Of a stretch of 64,000 nt of DNA, positions 18,117 to 26,185 are shown one piece after another. The translations under genes were made by a program, and so were the position numbers. The DNA comes from Clostridium sp. OF09-36. GTDB taxonomy: Bacteria; Bacillota; Clostridia; Lachnospirales; Lachnospiraceae. Within the stretch, counting starts at the first letter, position 1. The number at the start of each line of letters is the position of its first letter. The stretch spans positions 141,823 through 205,822 of the forward strand of contig NZ_QUMD01000004.1 in assembly GCF_003481985.1 (NCBI RefSeq), written 5' to 3'. Below the pieces are notes generated by a model. It searched no databases. It saw nothing but the letters and a program-made list of their open reading frames with translations, and was not told where the DNA came from.

Positions 18117-19849
18117 ATGATCAAAAAACTGCAGAAAAAATATGCCCTGTCTGAACAGGGAGCAAAAGACCTGATCAAAGGCTGCCTGGCCTGTGTCCTT
18201 CAGAATCTGTCTTTGATGTTTCCGGTAGGTCTTTTATATTACATGGTCAGCGATCTGATGAACGGAGGTGTTCCCGGTGGGAAAATTCCATTTTATGTGG
18301 CAGGCTGCGTGGTGTGTATCGGCCTGATTCTGCTGACCACTTTCTTTCAATATAATGCGACCTATTTTGCCACTTACAAAGAAAGCGGTATCCGCCGCAT
18401 TACTCTGGCAGAGCATCTGCGCAAAATCCCCCTTTCCTTTTTCGGGAAAAAGGATTTAGCCGATCTTACCAGTACGATTATGGCGGACTGTACCTTCCTA
18501 GAGCAGAGTTTTTCACATTTTATCCCTGAGCTTGCAGGTTCAATCATTTCTACGATCCTGATTTCCGTTGGTCTGTTCTTTACGGACTGGAGAATGGCGC
18601 TGGCTGCCTTATGGGTTCTGCCGGTTGCCTTTGCGATTGTGGGATTTTCCGCAAAAATTCAGGAAAATCTGAATCAGAAAGCCATGGATGTGAAGATGGC
18701 CTGTGCAGACGGGATACAGGAGTGCATTGAAACAGTTCGTGACCTAAAAGCAAACAATGCGGAGCAAGCATATTTAAAAGGTCTGGAAAAGAAGATTCGT
18801 GCCGTGGAGCATCGTTCCATCCTCAATGAATTTGGTCTTGCTGCTTTTGTGGTTTCCGCGTCACTGGTGCTGAAGCTTGGTATTGCAACGGTTGCGCTGG
18901 TGGGAGCTGTTCTGCTCATGCAAGGAAGCCTCTCCGTGCTTACATTCTTTATGTTCCTTCTGGTAGTATCCCGTTTATATGACCCTCTGCAGGGCGCACT
19001 CCAGAATCTTGCGGCAGTCATCAGTACACGAACCAACATTGCCCGTATGAATGAAGTTCTCGATCATCCGATCCAGCAGGGCAGCGACAGGCTTTCCAAT
19101 CAGGGGTATGATATTGTCTTTGACCATGTTGGGTTTGCCTACAATACCGGAGAAACCGTATTGAAAGATGTTTCCTTTACGGCAAAACAGGGAGAGGTTA
19201 CGGCTTTGGTCGGCCCATCTGGCGGCGGAAAAACAACCGTATCCCGGCTTGCAGCAAGGTTCTGGGATATTAACAGAGGAAAGATTACCGTGGGAGGCAT
19301 GGATGTATCCCGAATTGACCCGGAAACACTGCTTTCTCTGTATTCCATCGTATTCCAGGATGTTACACTGTTTGACAATACGATTCTGGAAAATATCCGA
19401 ATCGGAAACAAAGACGCCACAGATGAACAGGTCATTGCTGCTGCGAAACTTGCCAATGTGGATGAATTTGCGGAAAAACTGCCGGATGGATGGAATACCA
19501 AGATCGGGGAAAATGGCTGTGAACTTTCCGGCGGAGAGCGCCAGCGTATCTCTATTGCCCGTGCATTTCTGAAAAATGCGCCGATCATTCTTTTAGATGA
19601 AGCTACTGCTTCCCTGGATGTGGAGAATGAAACTCTGATACAGACAGCCCTTTCCCGTCTGATCGCAGATAAAACGGTTCTGGTCATCGCCCACAGGATG
19701 CGTACCGTAGCAGGAGCAGATAAAATTGTTGTCCTTTCTGATGGCACCGTGCAGAAGAAGGATCACCAAAGGATCTGGAAGAAAAGAATGGTGTATATGC
19801 CCATATGGTAAAACTGCAGACAGAAAGCCAGAATTGGAAACTTGCGTAA
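18117..19849 (+). CDS. ABC transporter, fused permease/ATPase (half-transporter 2), late frameshift
   Basis: Partner of the preceding gene, about 577 residues when repaired. Six membrane helices, then Walker A GPSGGGKTT, Q-loop IVFQDVTLFDNTILENI, signature LSGGERQR, Walker B IILLDEATASLD, H-loop IAHRMRTV. The literal frame ends at 19811 with an atypical tail. Adding one G near 19755 (CAGAAG to CAGGAAG) gives EEGSPKDLEEKNGVYAHMVKLQ, the normal end of this family, with stop at 19847-19849. It starts 1 bp after the first half transporter and is followed 16 bp later by a methyltransferase. Likely heterodimer; substrate unknown. Confidence 0.91.
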
Positions 19850-19865
19850 AGAAGGAGGAAATGTA

Positions 19866-20681
19866 ATGAACAAGAACCATGGTAAGCAGGAAAATATCCG
19901 ACTTGGCACCCACGGAGAAGACTATGGAAGCTGGATGTCCAACCCTGTCTTTTACATCATTGGCGGAATCGGAGTTTTGGCCGCTGTGCTGGCTGTCCTC
20001 TCTTTTTATGTATTACATGTCGCTGTTCTTGGTGTTCTGTTTACTGTTATCACAATCGCAATTTTGGTTTTTCTGATCTGGATCACATGGATCAGGCGGC
20101 AGTATGCCTTTGGCGGTGGCGGAATTATGGAACAGGTTCATCGAGTCGTTCTCTCTCACCTGGACTATGACGGTGAGGGGAAGATTCTGGAAGTAGGCTG
20201 CGGCTCCGGAGCATTGACAATCCGTTCAGCTCTGACATGGCCGAAAGCAAAAGTGATTGGTGTTGATTACTGGGGCGCTGTGTATAATTACAGCAAAGCA
20301 CTCTGCGAGAAGAATGCTGCCAGGGAGGGCGTGGCTTCCCGCTGTGTATTTCAGCACGGTGATGCGAAGCAGTTGGATTTTCCTGATGAGAGTTTTGATG
20401 TAGTCATCAGCAACTATGTCTATCACAATGTTATGGGTGCTGATATGCAGAAACTGCTGCTGGAAAGCCTGCGGGTATTGAAAAAAGGCGGCGTCTTTGC
20501 ACTCAACGATGATATGAAACCAAAGATGTACGGTGACATGGAAGGTTTTGCGCAGAAACTGCGAGATATGGGGTATGAGGAAGTACGACTCGTTGACACT
20601 GCACAGGAAGCTTTTGGCTCCCACCGTCGGGCTGCCATGATGATGCTGGGGTCTTCCCGGCTGCTTGTCGGCAGAAAGTAA
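19866..20681 (+). CDS. Membrane-anchored class I SAM-dependent methyltransferase
   Basis: 271 residues. Two hydrophobic N-terminal spans (residues ~25-75, VFYIIGGIGVLAAVLAVLSF and a second just after) tether a Rossmann methyltransferase domain with the SAM motif ILEVGCGSGALTI, acidic loop VIGVDYWG and motif IV FDVVISNYVYHNV. The start is ATG 19866 behind AAGGAGGAA. It lies in one transcription unit with the two ABC half transporters, so it may modify the transported molecule at the membrane (inference). The methyl acceptor cannot be told. Confidence 0.85.
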   Translation: MNKNHGKQENIRLGTHGEDYGSWMSNPVFYIIGGIGVLAAVLAVLSFYVLHVAVLGVLFTVITIAILVFLIWITWIRRQYAFGGGGIMEQVHRVVLSHLDYDGEGKILEVGCGSGALTIRSALTWPKAKVIGVDYWGAVYNYSKALCEKNAAREGVASRCVFQHGDAKQLDFPDESFDVVISNYVYHNVMGADMQKLLLESLRVLKKGGVFALNDDMKPKMYGDMEGFAQKLRDMGYEEVRLVDTAQEAFGSHRRAAMMMLGSSRLLVGRK

Positions 20682-20704
20682 TGTATCAAACAGGAGGTTT
20701 GGCT

Positions 20705-21511
20705 ATGTCCAAGTTAGGAGTCGTGGAGGATACCCTGTTTGTCCCTATGCTGGGAAGAATTTATGCTGCTGAGCATTGCCCACAAATTTTATATGATAAA
20801 AAGGCATTGGAATTGAAAAATAGGCTGCCGTTAGACTTGATTGAACAGAATATGCAGAACCAGTATACCCTTTTGGCCTCTGCTTCCCGGTCTGCTAATA
20901 TGGATCGGATTATTCGGGCTTTTCTGGAACGCAGACCGGACGGTGTGATTGTCCAGCTGGGCTGTGGTCTGGAGACAACTTATCACCGATGTGATAACGG
21001 AAAGACACACTGGTATGCCGTGGATCTGCCGCATGTGATCGAATACCGGCGAGATCTTCTTCCCGAACCAGAGAGGGAATTATATATTTCCGGTGATGCC
21101 TTTGCAAAGGATTGGATCAAAAAAGTTCGCAATGATGTACTTGATGCTCCTATTCTCGTTACTGCAGGCGGATTATTTCATTATTTTGAGGAACATAAGG
21201 TCATTGCCCTTCTGCGTATGATTGGGCAATTTGGAAATATGGAAGTTGTTTTTGATACAGTGAACAAAAGAGGCATGACCATGATGAAGAAAAAATATAT
21301 GAAACAGGTCGGCCATGCCGATGCACAGATGTTCTTTTATGTGGATTCCGCGGAAGAACTGGCAGCAAAAATCGGGGATAATGTGAAAGTGATTACGGAG
21401 GAACCATACTATCGTTACATCCCTAAAAACAGTTTAAAGCTATCCACAAAGGTCAGTATGGCAGTTTCTGATCAATTCAAGATGGTAAAGATGATTTGTT
21501 TAAAAACCTAA
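20705..21511 (+). CDS. Class I SAM-dependent methyltransferase, PPM1/TcmP-like family
   Basis: 268 residues, soluble. It resembles the leucine-carboxyl-methyltransferase/TcmP group: SARSANMDRIIRAFLERRPDG-type helix, SAM site IVQLGCGLETTYHR, then WYAVDLPHVIEYRRDLLP and LVTAGGLFHYFEEHKV. In natural-product clusters members O-methylate carboxyl or hydroxyl groups. It ends the cassette; start ATG 20705 after ACAGGAGG, 23 bp behind the first methyltransferase. Two different methyltransferases beside a heterodimeric ABC pair suggest modification of a small molecule before export or after import (inference). Confidence 0.85.
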   Translation: MSKLGVVEDTLFVPMLGRIYAAEHCPQILYDKKALELKNRLPLDLIEQNMQNQYTLLASASRSANMDRIIRAFLERRPDGVIVQLGCGLETTYHRCDNGKTHWYAVDLPHVIEYRRDLLPEPERELYISGDAFAKDWIKKVRNDVLDAPILVTAGGLFHYFEEHKVIALLRMIGQFGNMEVVFDTVNKRGMTMMKKKYMKQVGHADAQMFFYVDSAEELAAKIGDNVKVITEEPYYRYIPKNSLKLSTKVSMAVSDQFKMVKMICLKT

Positions 21512-21672
21512 GATTTTTTAACACAAAATAATTTTTGCAAGTCCTTTTTGCAACTACATTTTTATTTTACAACAAACAGATCCGGGACTGCCGTTCGAGG
21601 AAAAAGTGAAGCTCTACCACATGCAGATGTTAGGCTGATAATTATGCAAGCGCCGCCTGCACAATTTGCAAC

Positions 21673-21699
21673 AAAAAGAGGAGCCAATCCAGGCTCCTC
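21673..21699 (-). terminator. Terminator of the small minus-strand ORF
   Basis: On the minus strand GAGGAGCC...GGCTCCTC is followed by TTTTTG, 10 bp after the stop of the 51-codon ORF. Confidence 0.75.
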
Positions 21700-21708
21700 G
21701 AAGGTACG

Positions 21709-21864
21709 TTATTTCAAAAAGTTGCTCTTATGTTCCAGTGCGCGCAGATTATAGCCAAGTGTTGCCAGGTGCGCCACCTTCAGCGCAACCAGGTTGATGT
21801 CGGTGGACATTGCACTGGCAATCTGCTCGGCTGTGTATCCAGATTCCCGCCAATCATCAGACAA
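21709..21864 (-). CDS. Small hypothetical protein, 51 residues
   Basis: Short minus-strand ORF with TTG start (complement of 21862-21864) preceded by AGGTGG at 6-bp spacing, and followed by its own terminator. The product begins MSDDWRESGYTAEQIASAMS and continues TDINLVALKVAHLATLGYN, ending HKSNFLK. The SGYTAEQIASAMSTD segment looks like a small helix-turn-helix or helical hairpin. I do not recognise the family. It could be the surviving end of a longer mobile-element gene, but the combination of start signal and terminator favours an expressed mini-protein. Confidence 0.45.
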   Translation of the reverse strand: MSDDWRESGYTAEQIASAMSTDINLVALKVAHLATLGYNLRALEHKSNFLK

Positions 21865-21909
21865 AATTGACCACCTGATTCACCTAAAAAACATCGTGGA
21901 GATATGACT

Positions 21910-22128
21910 ATGAGTAAACTTATTTTCTGTCAATTCAACATCGACACAGCCAGCGTAGAACTGGTTTTTGACGATGGAAGCCGGATTTCCATTGACGTCA
22001 CCGCCGTTGAAAACGAAGTTGCCGATAACCGCTTCAAGTGGTCAGAGCTGGATTATCTGATCGACAACGACCCGCTTGCTTATGCCGATCTGATTCTGAA
22101 CAGCAAGCTGAACGTCCTGTTTGAATAA
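21910..22128 (+). CDS. DUF6061-like small acidic protein
   Basis: 72 residues (MSKLIFCQFNIDTASVELVF then DDGSRISIDVTAVENEVADN...SELDYLIDNDPLAYADLILN). It matches from memory the DUF6061 family of small proteins common in gut Firmicutes, often beside conjugative elements; function unknown. ATG 21910 has GTGGAG at normal spacing; ATG 21904 is too close to it. It marks the start of the GC-richer portion of the accessory zone. Confidence 0.7.
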   Translation: MSKLIFCQFNIDTASVELVFDDGSRISIDVTAVENEVADNRFKWSELDYLIDNDPLAYADLILNSKLNVLFE

Positions 22129-22149
22129 ACCGACATGAGCATAAACGAC

Positions 22150-22190
22150 AGCGGCCCGGTTCATAATGATTGGGCCGCTGCTTATTATAT
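22150..22190. terminator. Hairpin between DUF6061 gene and convergent msrAB
   Basis: Perfect AGCGGCCC / GGGCCGCT stem between two convergent genes. The T-tract is poor (GCTTATTAT on the plus strand). Probably a shared terminator. Confidence 0.5.
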
Positions 22191-22207
22191 CATTGTATTA
22201 TGCGAAC

Positions 22208-23320
22208 TCATTCCTCAAACAGATACAGAAGATATCCGTAACCCTCTGCTTTCATCTTTGCGTAAGGCACAAAGCGCAGGGCCGCACTGTTGATGCAGTA
22301 GCGCACGCCATTGGGGGACTCCGGATCGCCGGTGAACACATGACCAAGGTGAGAATCTCCGGCACGGCTTCTGACCTCTGTACGGCGCATGCCGTGGCTC
22401 AGGTCCTCCAGTTCCACCACGGCAGGCTCTTCAATGGGCTTTGTGAAAGCCGGCCAGCCGCAGCCGATCTCATACTTATCCGTGGAGGAAAAGAGCGGCT
22501 CGCCGGTGACGACATCCACATAGATGCCCTTTTCAAACTTATCCCAGAACTCGCCTGTGAAAGCGCGCTCTGTGCCGCTCTCCTGCGTAACACGGTACTG
22601 CTCCGCCGTCAGCTTGTCCCGGATGGATTCCACCGCGGGCTTCTGATAGTCGCCCGGATCGATGCGCAGCCGGGAAAACAGCTCCATCTCCGCGCGCGGG
22701 ATGTGGCAGTAGCCGTTCGGGTTCTTTTCGAGGTAGTTCTGGTGGTACTCCTCGGCGGGGTAATAGTTCTTGAGTGGACCTATCTCCACGAAGAACTTTT
22801 CACTGCGTCCCCGCTCGATCTCCGCGATGCGCTCGACCGTTTCCTTCGCGCTTTCGTTGGTGTAATAGACACCGGTTTGATACTGGCTGCCCCGGTCGTT
22901 GCCCTGCCGGTTCTCCACCGTGGGGTCGATCACATAGAAGTAGGCCAGCAGCAGGGCGTCGAGACTCACCTGCCCGGGGTCATATTCCACCCGCACGGTC
23001 TCCCGGAAGCCGGTGTTCCCTTTGCAGACGGTCTTGTAATCGGCGTCCGCCTCGCATGTGCCGTTGGCATAGCCGCTCTCGGCATCGATGACGCCGGGGA
23101 TGGACTGCATCAGCTGTTCCATGCCCCAGAAGCAGCCGCCCGCCAGATATATGACATTTTCCGTGGTATCCATATACATGCTTCCTTCACCGGACATATC
23201 AGAGGGCTGTCCGGTCATTTCCTTCTCGTCCGTTTTCTGCGGCATATTTTTCTGCCCGGCGGCGCAGCCGCTCAACAGCAGTACCGCGGTGAGCAGAAGC
23301 GGCAATACTCTCCGATACAT
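22208..23320 (-). CDS. msrAB: Bifunctional methionine sulfoxide reductase MsrA-MsrB lipoprotein
   Basis: Reduces both S- and R-methionine sulfoxide in proteins. 370 residues: signal peptide with lipobox LLSGC (Cys19), MsrA domain (residues ~55-215) with catalytic GGCFWG (Cys63) and the resolving-Cys region EKNPNGYCHIP, then MsrB domain (~225-365) with CGWPAF, GHVFTGDP and the catalytic Cys in RYCINSAAL. The lipobox places the enzyme outside the membrane, so it must be recharged by an extracytoplasmic thiol donor, plausibly the thioredoxin lipoprotein encoded immediately upstream in the same operon. Start ATG 23320 with AGGAGG. Markedly GC-richer than backbone genes. Confidence 0.95.
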   Translation of the reverse strand: MYRRVLPLLLTAVLLLSGCAAGQKNMPQKTDEKEMTGQPSDMSGEGSMYMDTTENVIYLAGGCFWGMEQLMQSIPGVIDAESGYANGTCEADADYKTVCKGNTGFRETVRVEYDPGQVSLDALLLAYFYVIDPTVENRQGNDRGSQYQTGVYYTNESAKETVERIAEIERGRSEKFFVEIGPLKNYYPAEEYHQNYLEKNPNGYCHIPRAEMELFSRLRIDPGDYQKPAVESIRDKLTAEQYRVTQESGTERAFTGEFWDKFEKGIYVDVVTGEPLFSSTDKYEIGCGWPAFTKPIEEPAVVELEDLSHGMRRTEVRSRAGDSHLGHVFTGDPESPNGVRYCINSAALRFVPYAKMKAEGYGYLLYLFEE

Positions 23321-23357
23321 GGTGTATCCCTCCTTTCTGAGAAGATAAATTCGTTTG

Positions 23358-24317
23358 TCAGCCCATATCGGCGGCAAGAGCCTGGTCGATGAGTTTTTGC
23401 AGCGTCTCCGCCTGCTTCTTTTCCGTGATGGCGCCTACGATGGGTTCACCCACGATATTGCCGCTGCGGTCGACCACATAGGTGGTGGGATAGGCAAAGA
23501 TGCTGGTGGTAAACTTTCCTGCCTCACCGTCGGAGTCAAAATACACATTCTGATAGGTGGCGCCCTTCTTGGCAAGCACATCCTTCGCCTCGGAAATTGC
23601 CGTTTCGTCGCCGTCCAGCGTGAAGGTGTTGACGCCGATGAGGGAGCCGCCCTTCTCCGCCAGTTTCTTGTTCAGCGCATCCAGCTCGGAAAGCTCGCCT
23701 ACGCAGGGATTGCAGGTGGTGAACCAGAAATTTACCACGGTGACGGCGTTGGCGGAGAACAGCTCGTCGCTCTTCACCGTGTTGCCGTCCAGATCTTTCC
23801 CTTCAAAGGCGGGGAACTTCTGCATACTGCCGTCGTCGGGAGGGTTGTTCGTGTCGCTGCCCGCGGGCATGCTCATATCGCCGTCCATGGATTTCTGCAT
23901 GAGCTCGGGATACTTCTCTTCCAACTCGGTCAGCCTGTTTTCAATATTGCTGATCTCCGTGGCTGACTCCTTCAGCCACTCATACTCCTTGTTGGTGAAC
24001 TGCTCTTTAGCGGCCTCGACGGTATCCAGCAGGAAGTCGCCGTAGTTTTTCCCGTCCTCGATCATGGCCATGCCCTTGTCAGCCTCCACAAAGACATTTT
24101 CCCACAGCTCGGTATTTTCCGACAGGATCGCGTTCTCCCGATCCAGCAGCTCCTTGTGCAGGGCGAGCGCCTCCTCGGCGTTTTTCGGCTCGCCAGTCAT
24201 GGCGGAGCCGTTGCCGCTCATGTCGCCCATCTTGTCATTGTTCTTCGTGCCGCAGGCCGCCAAGGCCAGCACCATCAGCACGGCAAAAGCCAGTGCAAAA
24301 ATTCTCTTCCTGTTCAT
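23358..24317 (-). CDS. Thioredoxin-like (TlpA/redoxin) lipoprotein
   Basis: 319 residues. Signal peptide with lipobox LALAAC (Cys22); a Met/Ser-rich linker; a helical domain (residues ~45-145) of unknown role; then a TlpA-type thioredoxin fold (~165-319) with active site TTCNPC (Cys202/Cys205) and the cis-Pro region IFAYPTTYVVD. It would pass electrons from a membrane donor to the external MsrAB lipoprotein, as Etrx proteins do for SpMsrAB2 in pneumococcus (established there, inferred here). The start ATG overlaps the stop of the upstream membrane protein by 4 bp, so the two are translationally coupled. 37 bp to msrAB. Confidence 0.9.
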   Translation of the reverse strand: MNRKRIFALAFAVLMVLALAACGTKNNDKMGDMSGNGSAMTGEPKNAEEALALHKELLDRENAILSENTELWENVFVEADKGMAMIEDGKNYGDFLLDTVEAAKEQFTNKEYEWLKESATEISNIENRLTELEEKYPELMQKSMDGDMSMPAGSDTNNPPDDGSMQKFPAFEGKDLDGNTVKSDELFSANAVTVVNFWFTTCNPCVGELSELDALNKKLAEKGGSLIGVNTFTLDGDETAISEAKDVLAKKGATYQNVYFDSDGEAGKFTTSIFAYPTTYVVDRSGNIVGEPIVGAITEKKQAETLQKLIDQALAADMG

Positions 24318-25231
24318 TTTGATTCCTCCATCGTTGTTTTCTTTGTTGTTTCTTTCCCGTTTCCGAAGCCGTAACGAAAGCACACGGCGTTCGTCGGACA
24401 GGCGCGGATGCACATTCCGCAGCGGATGCACTCGGTATGGTTGGGCGTTTTCGTCACATCCACATCCATCTTGCAGGCTCTGGCACATTTCCCACAGGAG
24501 ACGCACTTACTCTTGTCCACCTTTATCTGGAAGAGGGACACCCGGTTGAACAGCGCATAGAACGCGCCAAGCGGGCAAAGCCACTTGCAGAACGGTCGGT
24601 AGAACAGTACGCTCAGCGCAATCACCGACAGCAGGATGCTGAATTTCCATGTAAACAGCTTGCCCAGCGCCGCCCGGATGCCGGAATTGGCAAGGGACAG
24701 CGGGATGGCCCCCTCCAGCACGCCCTGGGGGCAGAGGTACTTGCAGAAGAAGGGGTCTCCCATGCCCACATCGTTCACAAGGAACGCCGGTAGCAGGAAA
24801 ACCATCACCAGCAGGACAGCGTATTTCAGGTATGTCAGCGGCTTCAGCCTTTTTGTGGAAAGCTTCTTCGTGGGGATTTTGTGCAGCAGCTCCTGAAACC
24901 AGCCGAAGGGGCATAGAAAGCCGCAGATAAAGCGTCCCAGCAGGACTCCCAGCAAAATGAGAAAGCCTGTGATATAGTAGGAGAAGCTGAACTTGGAAGA
25001 CCCCACCACTGCCTGAAACGCCCCAATGGGGCAGGCACCGGAGGCTGCCGGGCAGGAATAGCAGTTCAGTCCCGGCACGCAGACGGTCTTCCCCGTGCCC
25101 TGATACAGTCCGCCCTTGAGAAAGTTCGGCAGATGCAGGTTGGTCAGCAGCGTCGCCCCCGCCTGAATCCAGCCCCGGAAGCGGGACATGGTCTGTGAAA
25201 CGCCTGAAAACTTTTTACCCAATGCCCACAC
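24314..25231 (-). CDS. Polyferredoxin-type membrane 4Fe-4S protein (NapH/YccM-like)
   Basis: 305 residues with GTG start at 25231. About five membrane helices, each pair ending in the CxxxCP motif of the NapH/YccM/NosR group (ICGFLCPFG, CKYLCPQG, CKWLCPLG), plus an N-terminal CYSCP...CPIGA cluster. Two classical 4Fe-4S ferredoxin motifs lie at the C-terminus (CVSCGKCARACKMDV, CIRCGMCIRACPTNA). Such proteins carry electrons across the membrane. Coupling to the thioredoxin lipoprotein suggests it replaces the CcdA/DsbD-type donor (inference). It overlaps the CxxC miniprotein gene by 17 bp. GTG as start is supported by the weak GGAG just upstream. Confidence 0.88.
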   Translation of the reverse strand: MWALGKKFSGVSQTMSRFRGWIQAGATLLTNLHLPNFLKGGLYQGTGKTVCVPGLNCYSCPAASGACPIGAFQAVVGSSKFSFSYYITGFLILLGVLLGRFICGFLCPFGWFQELLHKIPTKKLSTKRLKPLTYLKYAVLLVMVFLLPAFLVNDVGMGDPFFCKYLCPQGVLEGAIPLSLANSGIRAALGKLFTWKFSILLSVIALSVLFYRPFCKWLCPLGAFYALFNRVSLFQIKVDKSKCVSCGKCARACKMDVDVTKTPNHTECIRCGMCIRACPTNAVCFRYGFGNGKETTKKTTMEESK

Positions 25232-25361
25232 ACTCCAGACATAATTTGATTGCTTTGCTCAGCACTGTCGCCGCCTCGCCCCGCCAGACACCAAAGCACA
25301 GCATGGCGGCTCCGGCCATCAGCAGCACGATCTGCGCCGCGGCCTTTTTCCCGTAGCTCAT
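25215..25361 (-). CDS. CD1871A-type CXXC motif miniprotein
   Basis: 48-residue protein beginning MSYGKKAAAQIVLLMAGAAM and ending KLCLECVGIG. One membrane helix (residues ~8-27), then a CLEC (CxxC) motif near the C-terminus. It matches the small CXXC family named after C. difficile locus CD1871A, which from memory sits in conjugative transposon CTn5 beside the same redox genes. Its 3' end overlaps the 4Fe-4S protein by 17 bp, so it is the first gene of the minus-strand operon. The lone helix plus redox motif suggests an accessory electron-transfer or assembly subunit. Confidence 0.8.
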   Translation of the reverse strand: MSYGKKAAAQIVLLMAGAAMLCFGVWRGEAATVLSKAIKLCLECVGIG

Positions 25362-25392
25362 TTTTCATCACCCTTTCCGATTTTCTGCCCCC

Positions 25393-25467
25393 ATCATAGC
25401 GCGGGAGAGTTAAAGTCTCTGTTAAGAACGAAAACTTAACGCAAACCTTATCTGTTTTTGCTATAAT
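25393..25467. promoter_or_regulatory. Divergent promoter/operator region of the Msr cassette
   Basis: Between the minus-strand redox operon and the plus-strand two-component genes. TATAAT for the plus strand at 25462-25467; TATGAT for the minus strand at 25393-25398. In between are GTTAAA (25409), GTTAAG (25421) and CTTAAC (25435), the first two in direct repeat 12 bp apart and the last two an inverted repeat. Such TTAAG-type direct repeats are typical binding sites of OmpR/PhoB-family regulators, so the adjacent response regulator may control both directions. Confidence 0.55.
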
Positions 25468-25508
25468 GAAAGCAACACAAAAACGAAGAAATAAAAAGGA
25501 GGGCTCTC

Positions 25509-26185
25509 ATGCACCTTTTAGTAATTGAAGATGAACGCGCCCTGTGCGAGACCATCGTTCGCAGCCTGCGGCGGCTGCCTATAGCGTGGACTACTGCTAT
25601 GACGGCGAAAAGGCGCTGGCGCTTCTGGGCGTGGAACGATACGATCTGGTGCTTCTTGATCTGAATCTGCCGAAAAAGGACGGCATGACGGTGCTGCGCA
25701 CCCTGCGGCAGACCGACCGGGAGACGCGGGTGCTGATCCTCTCTGCCCGCAGCGAAGTGGAGGACAAGGTGCAGGGGCTGGATGCCGGGGCGAACGACTA
25801 TCTGGCGAAGCCCTTCCACTTGGCGGAGCTGGAGGCCCGCATCCGCAGCCTGACATTGCGGCAGTTCACCCAGCAGGATGTGCTGCTAAGCTGCGGAGGC
25901 CTGACCTTTGACACCCGCTCCCGTACCGCCACCGTCAACGGGCAGACGCTGACGCTCACCCGGAAGGAAACGGGAATCCTGGAATACCTGATGGTACATC
26001 AAGGAAGGCCAGTAAGTCAGGAGGAGCTGATGGATCACGTTTGGGACAATAGCGTGGACAGCTTCAGCAATTCCATTCGCGTCCACATCTCCGCCCTGCG
26101 CAAAAAGCTCCGCGCCGTGCTGGGCTATGACCCCATCCGCAACCGCATCGGCGAGGGCTATCTGATGGGAGGCGAGGAGGAATGA
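25509..26185 (+). CDS. OmpR/PhoB-family response regulator, one frameshift
   Basis: DNA-binding response regulator, 225 residues once repaired. It starts at ATG 25509 behind AGGAGGG and reads MHLLVIEDERALCETIVRSL before the frame breaks near 25577 (CGGCGGCTGCC where CGGCGGGCTGCC would give RRAAYSVDYCYDGEKAL). The receiver domain has the acidic pair and phospho-acceptor in YDLVLLDLNLP, the Lys loop at LAKPFH, then a C-terminal winged helix (GRPVSQEELMDHVWD...IRVHISALRKKL). Overlaps the kinase gene by 4 bp. Probably senses redox or envelope damage and drives the divergent msr operon (inference). Confidence 0.9.

Noticed and set aside
21548..21754. 68-codon plus-strand open frame after the second methyltransferase
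   Set aside because: It runs antisense through the terminator of the small minus-strand ORF and has no ribosome-binding site or recognisable family.
22166..23966. Long plus-strand open frames opposite msrAB and the thioredoxin lipoprotein
   Set aside because: Antisense shadows caused by high GC; the minus-strand frames carry clear catalytic motifs and lipoboxes.
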